Below are positions 38,827 through 48,424 of a stretch of 64,000 bases of DNA, in pieces (positions within the stretch are counted from its first letter, which is position 1; each line of letters starts with the position of its first letter). The DNA comes from RPQJ01 sp963700045 (GTDB lineage: Bacteria; Pseudomonadota; Gammaproteobacteria; Steroidobacterales; Steroidobacteraceae). The position numbers and the translations under genes are program-made. Under the pieces are notes generated by a model, which saw only the letters and a program-made list of their open reading frames with translations, was not told the DNA's origin and made no database searches. The stretch is taken from the NCBI GenBank assembly GCA_963700045.1, contig CAVOWK010000045.1, positions 1-64,000 of the forward strand, read 5' to 3'.

Positions 38827-39564
38827 ATGAACGCATCGCAGCGCAAACCCGTCGCGCTCGTGATCGGCGCAGGCGACGCAACCGGCGGCGCCATTGCGCG
38901 CCGGTTCGCCCGCGAAGGTCTTGCCGCCTGCGTGACGCGACGTTCGGCCGACAAGCTGCAACCCCTGGTCGACTCCATCCGCGCAGCGGGCGGCGAGGCG
39001 CACGGCTTCGGGTCCGACGCGCGCAAGGAAGACGAAGTCACGGCGCTGGTAGAGGACATCGAGACTCGCATCGGCGACATCGAGGTGTTCGTCTTCAACA
39101 TAGGCGCGAACGTCCCGTGCAGCGTGCTCGACGAATCTGCGCGCAAGTATTTCAAGATCTGGGAGATGGCCTGCTACTCCGGCTTCCTGACCGGTCAGGC
39201 AGTGGCCAGGCGCATGGCGGCGCGCCGGCGCGGCACGATGATCTTCACGGGTGCCACGGCGAGCCTGCGCGGCGGCGCCAGTTTCGCGGCGTTTGCCGGT
39301 GCCAAGCATGCATTGCGCGCCCTGGCCCAAAGCCTGGCGCGGGAACTCGGGCCAGCCAACGTGCACGTCGCGCACGTGATCATCGATGGCGCGATCGACA
39401 CCGCGTTCATCCGCGACAACTTTCCAGAGCGCCATGCCCTCAAGAGCGAGGACGGCATTCTCACGCCGGAGCACATCGCCGACACGTACTGGTTCCTGCA
39501 CCAGCAACCGCGCGACGCATGGACTTTCGAACTGGACCTGCGCCCCTGGTCGGAGCGCTGGTAG
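38827..39564 (+). CDS. Short-chain dehydrogenase/reductase
   Basis: A 245-residue NAD(P)-dependent Rossmann-fold oxidoreductase. The coenzyme motif is GAGDATGGAIARRF near residue 13 (a variant of the usual TGxxxGxG). The active-site region reads FTGATASLRGGASFAAFAGAKHAL: the Ser and Lys positions are recognisable, but the usual Tyr of YxxxK appears as Phe (FAGAK), so the catalytic Tyr may be missing. The C-terminal VAHVIIDGAIDTAFIRDNFP resembles enzymes annotated as glucose 1-dehydrogenase-like. It follows hemG with a 4-base gap. Substrate unknown. Confidence 0.82.
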   Translation: MNASQRKPVALVIGAGDATGGAIARRFAREGLAACVTRRSADKLQPLVDSIRAAGGEAHGFGSDARKEDEVTALVEDIETRIGDIEVFVFNIGANVPCSVLDESARKYFKIWEMACYSGFLTGQAVARRMAARRRGTMIFTGATASLRGGASFAAFAGAKHALRALAQSLARELGPANVHVAHVIIDGAIDTAFIRDNFPERHALKSEDGILTPEHIADTYWFLHQQPRDAWTFELDLRPWSERW

Positions 39565-39576
39565 CGACCAGCCGCC

Positions 39577-41068
39577 TCAGGCCTTCTTTGCCTTCCTGAC
39601 CTTCCCCGCCTTCCTGACCTTCCTCACCTTCCTGACCTTCCCCGCCTTCCCCGCCTGCCTCACCTTCTTGTCGCCGCCGCCCAGGAAGACTCTTTCGAGT
39701 TCGTCGATCGCCTCGCCCGTGTACACGGCGAGACGTTGCAGGTGGGGCACCTTGTCGGCGCAGCCGGTGAAGCCGAAGTACAGGCCGCCGGCGTAGCTCA
39801 GCACCGTGATGTTGAGCGCCTGGCCATGGAACAGCGCCGAGATCGGGTAGTACGCCTCCATCTCCGAGCCCAGGAAGTACAGCTTGCCGCGCGGACCGGG
39901 CACGTTCGAGATGATGACGTTGTAGGTCGGCGGCACGCGCGAACCGATGCCGGGCAGGCGCGTGAGGATCTGCGGCGAACTGATCAGCACCGTGTAATCC
40001 ATGAGCGACTTCGTGCTCATCTGCTTGAGGAATTCGCGTCCGGCGTTGCTGCTGCGACGGATGACGTCGAACCGCTGGCGCACGTCCTCGATGTCGGTGC
40101 CGAGACGCACGTTGGCGAAGCTGATCGCATTGCCGCCGGCCTGGCTCGAGTCGCGCGGCAACGCCACGGGAATCGACGTCACCAGAGACTTGCGCGGCAA
40201 CTCGCCGAGCTCGAGCAGGTAGCGGCGCATCGCCCCGCTGCTGGCTGCAAGCACCACGTCGTTGATGCTGCCGCCCGCCGCTGCGCCGATCGCCTTCAGG
40301 CGTTCGAGGCTGGTCGCCTGGGTGGCGACACGGCGCTGCGGGGTGACGTTGACGTTGAGGATCGTGCGGGGCGCCTCCGCCAGCGACGTGAAGTCGGGAT
40401 GCGGCTTCACGCCGAACACCGCCTTGACCGTCCCCGCGAGGCCCTGCACCAGGTTCGGCAATTCCCTGGCCTGGCTCGCGAAGGCCGCCTGCAACCATGC
40501 TGAAGGCGCCGAACCGGCCCGGGATCTTCGGCGCGCGCACGCTGCGCGGCCGGTCCGCGGCCCAGATCGGCGGCGTCTCGCTGGCGTGAGGATCGCTCGA
40601 GAAGTTGAGCAAGCCGACGCCCGACACGCCGTCCGCCAGCGAATGATGGAGCTTGCAGTACAGGGCGAAGCGTCCGCCCTGCAGGCCTTCGATCAGGTGG
40701 ATCTCCCACAGCGGGCGATCGAGGTCCATCGGGTTCGAATGCAGGCGTGAAACGAGGATGCCCAGCTCGCGCTCGCCGCCGGGATAGGGCAGCGCCGAAT
40801 GCCGCAGGTGGTAATCGAGGTCGATCTTCTCGGCGACCTCGAACGTGGGACGCAATCGACCCGACCCCACGCCGCGCAGCCGGTAATTGAAAGGCGCAGC
40901 CGTGACCGGAAAGCTGCGCAGGTATTCGTAGACCTTGCGCGGGTAGTCGCGCGGCGCGCCAACCGGCAGCATGAAAGTCTGCAGACCCGCGACGTGCATC
41001 GGCGTCTGCCGCGTTTCCATGAGCACGAAGCTCAGGTCGAGCAGGTTGAGAAGTTTGCGGTCGGCCAT
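39577..41068 (-). CDS. Wax ester synthase/diacylglycerol acyltransferase (WS/DGAT) with a Lys-rich tail (one frameshift)
   Basis: About 496 residues. The enzyme joins acyl-CoA to fatty alcohol or diacylglycerol to make storage lipid. The active-site HHSLADG (His141, His142, Asp146) is present, along with the N-terminal LDLSFVLMETRQTPMHVAGL and the C-terminal NVIISNVPGPRG and YAGGLYFGF. A missing or extra base near 40500 splits the protein at about residue 190, after GRFGAFSMV. It ends in a 30-residue basic tail built of KVR, KAG and KAK units. The start is the ATG at 41068 with GGAGG upstream. It is convergent with the SDR gene. Confidence 0.88.
39580..39669 (-). repeat. Imperfect 9-base repeats encoding the Lys-rich tail of the WS/DGAT
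   Basis: Reading the plus strand, CTTCCTGAC, CTTCCCCGC and close variants repeat about nine times. They encode tripeptides KVR, KAG and KAK in the last 30 residues of the acyltransferase. The units are in frame with the gene. A slippage-prone sequence of this kind could vary in copy number. Confidence 0.72.
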
Positions 41069-41184
41069 GGGATCCTCCGTTCCCCGGCAATATAGGCGAC
41101 TGCCGGACACGGAGCCAGAAAATGACCCCGGACGCCGCTCGCGGCGGGCGCCTGACCTGAAACCGTCCCTGCGGACCGGAAACC

Positions 41185-43962
41185 TCAGGCCGCCCTGTCC
41201 GTGATGCCGGCGCTGCTGATCGCCGCCTGCGCGGCCGCGAGCCTCGCGATCGGCACCCGCGGCGGCGAGCATGAAACGTAGTCAAGCGCGATCGAGTCGC
41301 AGAACATGATCGAAGCGGGGTGACCGCCGTGCTCGCCGCAGATGCCGACCTTGAGCCCGGGCCGGCTGCGTCGCCCCCATTCGACCGCGAGCGCCATCAG
41401 CCGCCCCACGCCCTTCACGTCGAGCACGTCGAACGGATTGTCCTGCAGGATCCCCCGCTCGTTGTACATCGGCAGGAACTTGTTCTCGGCATCCTCGCGC
41501 GAGAATGAGAACGTCGCCTGCGTCAGGTCATTGGTGCCGAAGGAGAAGAACTCCGCGACCTCCGCGAGATTCTCGGCACGCATGCAGGCGCGCACGACTT
41601 CCACCATGGTGCCGAACTTGCACGGGACCTGCACGCCGTAGGTCAGTTCGACCTGCTTCTGCACGGCGGACATGTAGTCGCGCACGAGGTTCAGCTCCTG
41701 GGCCGTGCAGACCTGCGGCACCATGATCTCCGGCTGCACCTCGACGCCGGCGCGCACGCAGTCGGCCGCCGCTTCGAGCACGGCACGGATCTGCATGGTG
41801 TAGATTTCCGGATAGGTGATGCCGAGCCGCACGCCGCGGTGGCCCAGCATGGGGTTCACCTCGCGCAGTGCCCGGGCCTTGCGCAGGACCGCCTCCTTGC
41901 GCGCGATGATCGAGTCGATCAGCCGCGTCTCGCCGAAGTCCCGCAGCGTGGCGGGGATCTGCGTATCCGTGGCAAAGCGGGCGGCCTCCGTCAGCACTTC
42001 CAGGCCGCGGGCGGCGCCCCGCAAGTCGTGCAGCCGCGCGATGTCGTCCTCGAGCTGCCGCTCGGTCGGCAGGAACTCGTGGATCGGCGGGTCGAGCAGC
42101 CGGATCGTCACCGGATGCGGCGCCATGCCGCGGAAGATGCCGACGAAATCCGCCCGCTGGATCGGCAGCAGGCGATCGAGCGCTGCGCGCCGGTCCTCGG
42201 GCGTCTCGGCCACGATCATGTCCACGACGATAGGCAGCCGATCTCCCGCGTTGAACATGCGTTCGGTGCGGCACAGGCCGATGCCCTTTGCTCCGTAACG
42301 CAGCGCGCGCGCCGCGTCCTGCGGCGTGTCGGCATTGGCGCGCACGCCGAGTCGCGCGTGCTGGTCGGCCCAGCCGAGAAGCTTCACCAGCGCGGCAGAG
42401 AAGTCGGCCTCGACCGTGGGCACCTCGCCGCGGAATACGCGGCCCGTGCTGCCGTCGATGGTGACGACGTCGCCTTCCTTGATCACCTGGTCGCCGACGA
42501 ACGCAACGCGCATCGCCACGTCGACATGGATGCCTTCGGCTCCGGCGACGCATGGCTTGCCCATCCCGCGCGCGACGACGGCCGCGTGCGAGGTCTTGCC
42601 GCCGCGGCTCGTCAGGATGCCCTGCGAGGCGAAGAAGCCGTGGATGTCCTCGGGCTTGGTTTCCTCGCGCACCAGGATGACCTTCGTGCCCTGCTTGCCG
42701 AGCGCCTCCGCGCGGTCGGCGTCGAAGACCGCATGGCCGCTGGCCGCTCCGGGCGACGCCGGCAACCCGGTCGCCAGCGGCTGGCTCTTGTGCTGCGGAT
42801 CGAGGCGCGGGAACAGCATCTGCTCCAGGTGCGCCGGGTCGACGCGCGTGATGGCTTCTTCACGGCTCAACAGCCCTTCCTCGTGCATTTCGACCGAGGT
42901 GCGCACTCGCGCGGCTGCGTTCATCTTGCCGTTGCGGGTCTGCAGGCAGTACAGGGTGCCGCGCTCGATCGTGAACTCGAAGTCCTGCACTTCGCGGTAG
43001 TGCCGCTCGAGTCGATTGCGCAGCTCCACGAGTTGGACATACAGGCCGGGCATTTCCGTGGCTAAATCCCCGATCGGCTTGGGTGTGCGGATGCCGGCGA
43101 CCACGTCCTCGCCCTGAGCGTTCGTCAGGTACTCGCCGTACAGCTGGTTCTCGCCAGTGGCCGGGTTGCGCGTGAAGCCGACACCGGTCGCGCTGTCGTT
43201 GCCCATGTTGCCGTAGACCATGGCCACGACGTTGACGGCCGTGCCATTCGCCATTGCCGGCGTGATCTTGAACTCGCGCCGGTAATCGATCGCCCGCTTG
43301 CCCATCCACGAGTTGAAGACGGCCTTGATGGCGATCTCGAGCTGCTCGTAGGGATCGGACGGGAACGGCTGCCCGGTGTGCCGCTGCACCACCTGCAGGA
43401 AGCGCTCGCCGATCTCGCGCAGCTCGTCCGCGCCGAGCATCACGTCCTGCTTGACGCCGACGCGGGACTTCACGACTTCGAACTGCTCGTCGAAGAGCGC
43501 GTCCGGGACGCCGAGCGCGACCTTGCCGAAAAGCTGGATGAAGCGGCGCCACGCGTCGTAACCGAAGCGCTCGTTGCCCGTGTGACGGATGAGCGCCGCG
43601 AGCGTCGTCGCGTTGAGGCCGAGGTTGAGGATGGTGTCCATCATGCCCGGCATGGACATGGCGGAGCCGGAGCGCACGGAGACCAGCAGGGGATCGTCGC
43701 TGCCGCCGAAGCGCTTGCCGCTCTGGTTCTCGAGCGACGCCATGTGTGTGCGCGCCGTCTCAAGCAGCCCCGGGGGCAGGTTGCGCTGGGCATCGCCGAG
43801 GTATGCGAGACAGGCCTCGGTCGTGATCACGAATCCGGGCGGCACGTTCAGCCCGATGCGCGTCATCTCACAGAGGTTGGCGCCCTTGCCGCCGAGCAGC
43901 ATCTTGTTGCGGCCATCGCCTTCTGCAAACGCATAGACCCATTGGGGCGCAGTGGTGGTCAT
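41185..43962 (-). CDS. ppdK: Pyruvate, phosphate dikinase
   Basis: A 925-residue cytoplasmic enzyme that interconverts pyruvate, ATP and Pi with phosphoenolpyruvate, AMP and PPi. Order: ATP-grasp domain (GGKGANLCEM, VRSGSAMSMPGMMDTILNLG), phosphohistidine domain with the catalytic His in SRGGKTSHAAVVARGMG, and PEP/pyruvate TIM barrel with the active-site Cys near the end in CGEHGGHP. The ATG at 43962 with GAGGA upstream is preferred over the longer open frame because the family starts at the WVYAF segment. The frame is intact. It could supply PEP for gluconeogenesis from acetate or amino acids. Confidence 0.95.
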   Translation of the reverse strand: MTTTAPQWVYAFAEGDGRNKMLLGGKGANLCEMTRIGLNVPPGFVITTEACLAYLGDAQRNLPPGLLETARTHMASLENQSGKRFGGSDDPLLVSVRSGSAMSMPGMMDTILNLGLNATTLAALIRHTGNERFGYDAWRRFIQLFGKVALGVPDALFDEQFEVVKSRVGVKQDVMLGADELREIGERFLQVVQRHTGQPFPSDPYEQLEIAIKAVFNSWMGKRAIDYRREFKITPAMANGTAVNVVAMVYGNMGNDSATGVGFTRNPATGENQLYGEYLTNAQGEDVVAGIRTPKPIGDLATEMPGLYVQLVELRNRLERHYREVQDFEFTIERGTLYCLQTRNGKMNAAARVRTSVEMHEEGLLSREEAITRVDPAHLEQMLFPRLDPQHKSQPLATGLPASPGAASGHAVFDADRAEALGKQGTKVILVREETKPEDIHGFFASQGILTSRGGKTSHAAVVARGMGKPCVAGAEGIHVDVAMRVAFVGDQVIKEGDVVTIDGSTGRVFRGEVPTVEADFSAALVKLLGWADQHARLGVRANADTPQDAARALRYGAKGIGLCRTERMFNAGDRLPIVVDMIVAETPEDRRAALDRLLPIQRADFVGIFRGMAPHPVTIRLLDPPIHEFLPTERQLEDDIARLHDLRGAARGLEVLTEAARFATDTQIPATLRDFGETRLIDSIIARKEAVLRKARALREVNPMLGHRGVRLGITYPEIYTMQIRAVLEAAADCVRAGVEVQPEIMVPQVCTAQELNLVRDYMSAVQKQVELTYGVQVPCKFGTMVEVVRACMRAENLAEVAEFFSFGTNDLTQATFSFSREDAENKFLPMYNERGILQDNPFDVLDVKGVGRLMALAVEWGRRSRPGLKVGICGEHGGHPASIMFCDSIALDYVSCSPPRVPIARLAAAQAAISSAGITDRAA

Positions 43963-44045
43963 CGCGGGTCCTCGCCGCCCCTCCATCGGGGCCGTTGGAC
44001 GCCATTGATACCGCCACGCCTGTCCCCGTGAAATACGTAAATGTA

Positions 44046-44080
44046 GGTGCGGTTCCGCGCTAATGCGTAAGCGCCGCACC
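44046..44080. other. Imperfect inverted repeat in the intergenic region between atoE and ppdK
   Basis: GGTGCG (44046-44051) pairs with CGCACC (44075-44080), and GCGCT (44057-44061) with AGCGC (44070-44074), leaving a small loop. It sits 84 bases upstream of the ppdK start and past the AtoE stop. It may end the AtoE message or control ppdK; no T run follows on either strand. Confidence 0.3.
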
Positions 44081-44170
44081 GGCTTGGCCGACAGTCCCGG
44101 GGCTTTATTCGCGGCGACCAGGCCCCGTCGCCGTGCGCATCGCCGCCGAACGCAGGCGCCTCACCTCACG

Positions 44171-45514
44171 TCACTTCACGAAGGTGAAAATGCTCACGCC
44201 GACCACGAACCACAGCATCGCAAACACGACCAGGTGACCGAAGATCTCCCGGAAATCGATCCGCGCGATGCCCGCGGCCACGACGACCCAGAACGGTGCA
44301 AGCAGGTTGCCCATCTGGTCACCGACCCCGAGCGCGAGCAACCCCTGCTGCGGCGTTGCTCCGAGCGCGTTCGCGGCGCTCACGGTCACGAACCCCTGGA
44401 TGATCCACTGGCCGCCGCTCGACGGCACGAAGATCGCGATGATCGACGCGCCGATCGCCGTCAGCAGCGGAAAAGTGAGCGGTGTCGCGACATCGCTGAA
44501 CACCTGCGCGAACCACGTGCCGACCCGGGTGAACTGCAGCACCCCCGCCACGCCGCCGTAGAGCTGGTACAGCACGATGACCGGCCAGCACGTCACCACG
44601 GCCTTGGCCATCGCCCGTGAAAACGCGCCGAAGTTGCGCTGCATGAGCAGCGCCAGCAGCAGCAGCACGGTGATCATCGAGTTGAGTTCGAGCCCGAGAC
44701 TCTTGTTGACGAAATGGTGGTAGAGCCAGGTCGCAAGTGCGATGCAGAGCAGGAACGGGAACAGCCACGTGCGCTCGGTCCAGCCGGAAAAGCCGGGTGT
44801 GGCCGGGGCCGGGTCCTGGCCCGACTCGCGAGCGGGCTGTGCCAGAGCGGCCGCGTTCGGAAACGCCGAGATCGGCTTGACCTGCTGCGGCATGAGGAAA
44901 CGCGCGAGCAGGATCAGCGCGAGCGGAAACACGGCGATCACCATCAGCGCGGGCAGCGACCCGATCGTGGTGCCGAGCGCCATGATGCCGGTCTGCTTCT
45001 CGAGGAAGTGCCCTGGCGTCGCCATCAGCAGCGCTGCCGTCGACGACAGCCCGTATTGCCAGACGGACCCGGCCGCGAACACCGTCGCGAGCAGGAACGG
45101 GAAATCGACACGCAGACCCTTGCGCTCCGCCGCCTCGGCGAAGTACACGGCGATCAGGGGACCCATTGCCAGGCTCAGTCCCCAGTACAGGTAGCTCAGG
45201 ACGGAGTTCACCAGGACCGCCAGCGCGATCACTTGCGTGACCGTCCGCGGCAGGTCCGCTACGTAGCGCACCGCACGCCGGAAGGCGTCGGTCATGCTGA
45301 GCACCGAACTCAACACGAGGATCAGCGTCATCTGCATGCTGAACGGCAGCAGCATCCACAGCCCGCGGTAAAAGGCGTCGACGTTGGTCAGGACACTGTC
45401 GCCAAGCGCGAGCGAAATGGAGACCAGCACGAACAGCATGATGACCGACGATGCGGCAGCATCCGGCACGTAGTTGCCGGCCTTGCGGGCGAAGGTCGCA
45501 ATCCACTCACGCAT
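44171..45514 (-). CDS. Short-chain fatty acid transporter, AtoE family
   Basis: A 447-residue membrane protein with about 12 helices. The AtoE family transports short-chain fatty acids such as acetate, butyrate or acetoacetate. Family features are MREWIATFARKAGNYVPDAA at the N terminus, YLYWGLSLAMGPLIAVYFAE, and IFVPSSGGQWIIQGFVTVSA with GATPQQGLLALGVGDQMGNL. GGAGG lies 10 bases before the ATG at 45514. The divergent amidohydrolase operon begins about 150 bases away. With CrbS/CrbR, it suggests the cell uses short-chain acids; the link is inference. Confidence 0.9.
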   Translation of the reverse strand: MREWIATFARKAGNYVPDAAASSVIMLFVLVSISLALGDSVLTNVDAFYRGLWMLLPFSMQMTLILVLSSVLSMTDAFRRAVRYVADLPRTVTQVIALAVLVNSVLSYLYWGLSLAMGPLIAVYFAEAAERKGLRVDFPFLLATVFAAGSVWQYGLSSTAALLMATPGHFLEKQTGIMALGTTIGSLPALMVIAVFPLALILLARFLMPQQVKPISAFPNAAALAQPARESGQDPAPATPGFSGWTERTWLFPFLLCIALATWLYHHFVNKSLGLELNSMITVLLLLALLMQRNFGAFSRAMAKAVVTCWPVIVLYQLYGGVAGVLQFTRVGTWFAQVFSDVATPLTFPLLTAIGASIIAIFVPSSGGQWIIQGFVTVSAANALGATPQQGLLALGVGDQMGNLLAPFWVVVAAGIARIDFREIFGHLVVFAMLWFVVGVSIFTFVK

Positions 45515-45667
45515 GCCTGGTGCGCCTCCGCTGCACAATCTCTGGCCGATGGTAAACGGTTGCGGTACGCCCCGTACGTTCCGTTATGCTTCGCTGCGGT
45601 GAGCGTCGCGGCCTTGTCGCGCCGCAAAAAAAAGGCGCTGGAGCGCGTGCGCTGTGAATGCGGGGGG

Positions 45668-47068
45668 ATGAGCTTGATGTCATGGAAATCGTTGGGTGGA
45701 GCAGTGCTCGCCCTCGTCGCCTGTTCCACCATTGCCGCGACCGAACCCTATCCGTCCACCTACCAGGCGCGACCCGGCGCGCCGGTGCTCATCCGCAATG
45801 CAACGGTGCTCGATGGGACGGGCCGCCGGCTGGACGGTGCTGACGTCCTGATCCGCGACCGCAGGATCGTCGGCATCGGTCCGGGCCTCGAGCGCGGTGA
45901 CGCAACGGAGATCGACGCGCAGGGTCGTTGGGTCACCCCCGGCCTCATCGACGTGCATTCGCACCTCGGCGTCTATGCCAGCCCTGGCGTGGACGCGACG
46001 CAGGATGGCAACGAGGCGACGGACCCCGTCACCGCAGGCGTTTGGGCCGAACACTCCGTGTGGCCGCAGGACCCCGGCTTCGCCACTGCGCTGGCGGGCG
46101 GCGTCACGACGCTGCAGATCCTGCCGGGTTCAGCCAACCTGATCGGCGGGCGCGGCGTGACGCTGCGCAACGTACCCGCGACCACCTACCAGGCAATGAA
46201 GTTCCCGGACGCGCCGCAGGGACTCAAGATGGCCTGCGGCGAGAACCCGAAGCGGGTGTACGGCGAGCGCGATCGGGCGCCGTCGACGCGCATGGGCAAC
46301 GTCGCCGGGTATCGGCAGGCCTTCGCCGACGCGCAGGATTACGCGCAGCAGTGGGACAAGTACCAGGCGGAACTCACCGCGTACGACGAGAAGAAAGACA
46401 AAGACAAGGATCCGGCTGAGCGCCCATCGCCACCGAAGCGTGACCTGCGGCTCGATACGCTCGTCGCCGCGATGCAGGGCAAGGTGCAGGTGCACATCCA
46501 CTGCTACCGCGCGGACGAGATGGCCGTGATGCTCGACCTGGCCAAAGAGTACGGCTTCAAGGTCGCCGCCTTCCATCACGGCGTCGAGGCCTACAAGATC
46601 GCCGACCGCCTCGCGCAGGAGGGCGTCTGCGGCGCACTGTGGGCTGACTGGTGGGGCTTCAAGCTCGAGGCCTACGACGGCATCTGGGAGAACCTGGCGT
46701 TCGTCGACGCGCCGCCGAACGGCTGCGCGATCGTTCATTCGGACTCCGACGAAGGCATCCAGCGACTGAACCAGGAAGCGGCGAAGGCCATGTCGCGCGG
46801 GCAGCGCGCCGGCCTCGACATTCCACCGGAGCGCGCGATTCGCTGGATCACGTCGAATGCCGCGAAGTCGCTCGGTATTGCCGACCGGGTCGGCACGCTG
46901 GAGCCCGGCAAGATCGCCGACGTCGTGGTCTGGAACCGCGATCCGTTCAGCGTGTATGCGCTGCCCGACCTCGTCTACATCGACGGCGCACTGGCATTCG
47001 ACCGGAGCCATCCGCCCGCCACGCCCCGCTCCGACTTCCTGCTCGGCCAGCCTGGAGCCGCACGATGA
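45668..47068 (+). CDS. Secreted metal-dependent amidohydrolase (imidazolonepropionase-like)
   Basis: A 466-residue protein with a signal peptide (GGAVLALVACSTIAATEP). The amidohydrolase fold is clear: VTPGLIDVHSHLGVYA has the first metal-binding HxH, HIHCYRADEM and FHHGVEAYK give further ligand His, and IVHSDSDEGIQRL carries the conserved Asp. A Lys-rich insert lies at about residues 240-260. GGGGGG precedes the ATG at 45668. The stop overlaps the start of the next amidohydrolase (ATGA). The substrate is unknown; related exported proteins are peptidase-like. Confidence 0.88.
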   Translation: MSLMSWKSLGGAVLALVACSTIAATEPYPSTYQARPGAPVLIRNATVLDGTGRRLDGADVLIRDRRIVGIGPGLERGDATEIDAQGRWVTPGLIDVHSHLGVYASPGVDATQDGNEATDPVTAGVWAEHSVWPQDPGFATALAGGVTTLQILPGSANLIGGRGVTLRNVPATTYQAMKFPDAPQGLKMACGENPKRVYGERDRAPSTRMGNVAGYRQAFADAQDYAQQWDKYQAELTAYDEKKDKDKDPAERPSPPKRDLRLDTLVAAMQGKVQVHIHCYRADEMAVMLDLAKEYGFKVAAFHHGVEAYKIADRLAQEGVCGALWADWWGFKLEAYDGIWENLAFVDAPPNGCAIVHSDSDEGIQRLNQEAAKAMSRGQRAGLDIPPERAIRWITSNAAKSLGIADRVGTLEPGKIADVVVWNRDPFSVYALPDLVYIDGALAFDRSHPPATPRSDFLLGQPGAAR

Positions 47069-48369
47069 ACCGCCGTCGCACGCTGGCGCTCGTCGCGCTG
47101 CTTGCTTCCTGCCTGGGCAACAGCGGAATCGCACATTCCCAGGACGTGCTGATCCGCGGTGCGAAGGTGCATACGGTGACGGCGAAGGGCACGCTCGAAC
47201 GGGCCGACGTACTCGTGCGCGGCGGACGCGTCGTCGAAGTGGGCAGTGGTCTCGCGGCCGCGGCCGGCGCGACGGTCGTCGAAGCCAATGGCCGTCCGTT
47301 GACTCCCGGCCTCTTCGGCGGGATCACCGGGCTCGGCGTTGTCGAGATCGAACTGGAGTCGTCGACGGTCGACCGCTCCGCACTGGTCGGCGACGGTGCA
47401 AGCGGCCCGGCCTTCGTGCCGCGGCCCGAATTCGACGTGGCTCCGGCTTTCAATCCGGACTCCGTGTCGATCGGCGTCAACCGCAGCGAAGGCATCACGT
47501 TCGCGATGATCGCCCCGAATGCGTCGGGCACCTTGTTTGCCGGCCAGGGGGCCGTGGCGCGTCTCGACGGCAGCGCCGATCCATTCGTGGCCGCAAGCCG
47601 CACGCAGTTCCTCGACCTGGGGTCCTCTGCCACCGCCGGTGTCGGCTACAGCCGCGCCGCGCAATTCATGTTGCTGCAGCAGGCAGCGCGCGAGGCGCTG
47701 CCTGGCAAGCCGCTGCAGGCTGGCGACGTGCGAATGCTCACGCCCACTGGACGCGAAGTGCTGGCCGGCTACCTCGCCGGTGGGCGCATTGCGTTCGCTG
47801 TCGACCGTGCGGTCGACATCCGACAGGTGCTCGACTTCGCCGCCAGGCACGGCGTGAAGCCGGTGATCGTCGGTGGCGCACAGGCGTCGCAGGTGGCCAC
47901 GCTGCTCGCCCGGTCAAAGGTCCCGGTGGTGCTGGAACCCCTGCTCGCCCTGCCCGGCACGTTCGACCAGCTCGGCGCGTCCATGGAGAACGCGGCGCAG
48001 CTGCAGCGCGCGGGCGTGCCCATCCTGTTCACGCATTTCTCCGCCGGCACCAACAGCGCGCACAAGGTGCGGCAAGGCGCGGGCGTGGCCGTCGCGCACG
48101 GCCTGCCGTGGGATGCTGCGCTGGCGGCCCTGACGTCTACGCCGGCCGACGTGTTCGGCCTCGGCGCCGCAGCGGGCCGGATCATGCCTGGATCGCCCGC
48201 GGACCTCGTGCTGTGGTCCGGAGACCCGCTCGAGGTGACCACGGTTGCCGAGCAGGTCTGGATCGGCGGCCGGCCGCAATCCATGCGCTCGCGGCAAACG
48301 GAATTGCGTGACCGTTATCGACCGGCCGGCCTCACCAGCGGACCAGCGGCACCCGCGCGGCAAGAGTGA
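47065..48369 (+). CDS. Amidohydrolase-like protein lacking metal-binding His
   Basis: A 434-residue protein with a signal peptide (TLALVALLASCLGNSGIAHS) and an amidohydrolase-type fold. At the place where the family has HxH it reads NGRPLTPGLFGGITGLGVVE, so both metal-ligand His are missing; the C-terminal GRIMPGSPADLVLWSGDPLE is family-like. It overlaps the upstream active amidohydrolase by four bases (ATGA). It is probably a non-catalytic partner or a pseudo-enzyme. Its frame is intact over the whole length, and the codon use matches neighbouring genes, so it is maintained rather than decaying. Confidence 0.84.
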   Translation: MNRRRTLALVALLASCLGNSGIAHSQDVLIRGAKVHTVTAKGTLERADVLVRGGRVVEVGSGLAAAAGATVVEANGRPLTPGLFGGITGLGVVEIELESSTVDRSALVGDGASGPAFVPRPEFDVAPAFNPDSVSIGVNRSEGITFAMIAPNASGTLFAGQGAVARLDGSADPFVAASRTQFLDLGSSATAGVGYSRAAQFMLLQQAAREALPGKPLQAGDVRMLTPTGREVLAGYLAGGRIAFAVDRAVDIRQVLDFAARHGVKPVIVGGAQASQVATLLARSKVPVVLEPLLALPGTFDQLGASMENAAQLQRAGVPILFTHFSAGTNSAHKVRQGAGVAVAHGLPWDAALAALTSTPADVFGLGAAAGRIMPGSPADLVLWSGDPLEVTTVAEQVWIGGRPQSMRSRQTELRDRYRPAGLTSGPAAPARQE

Positions 48370-48424
48370 CGCCGCGGCCGTCACAGATTGGTTGACGGCC
48401 CGGAGGACAGGCAAGGGAGACGCG

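Noticed and set aside
39580..39669. CRISPR or intergenic tandem repeat
   Set aside because: The repeat is in frame within the acyltransferase gene, has no spacers and encodes a regular basic peptide.
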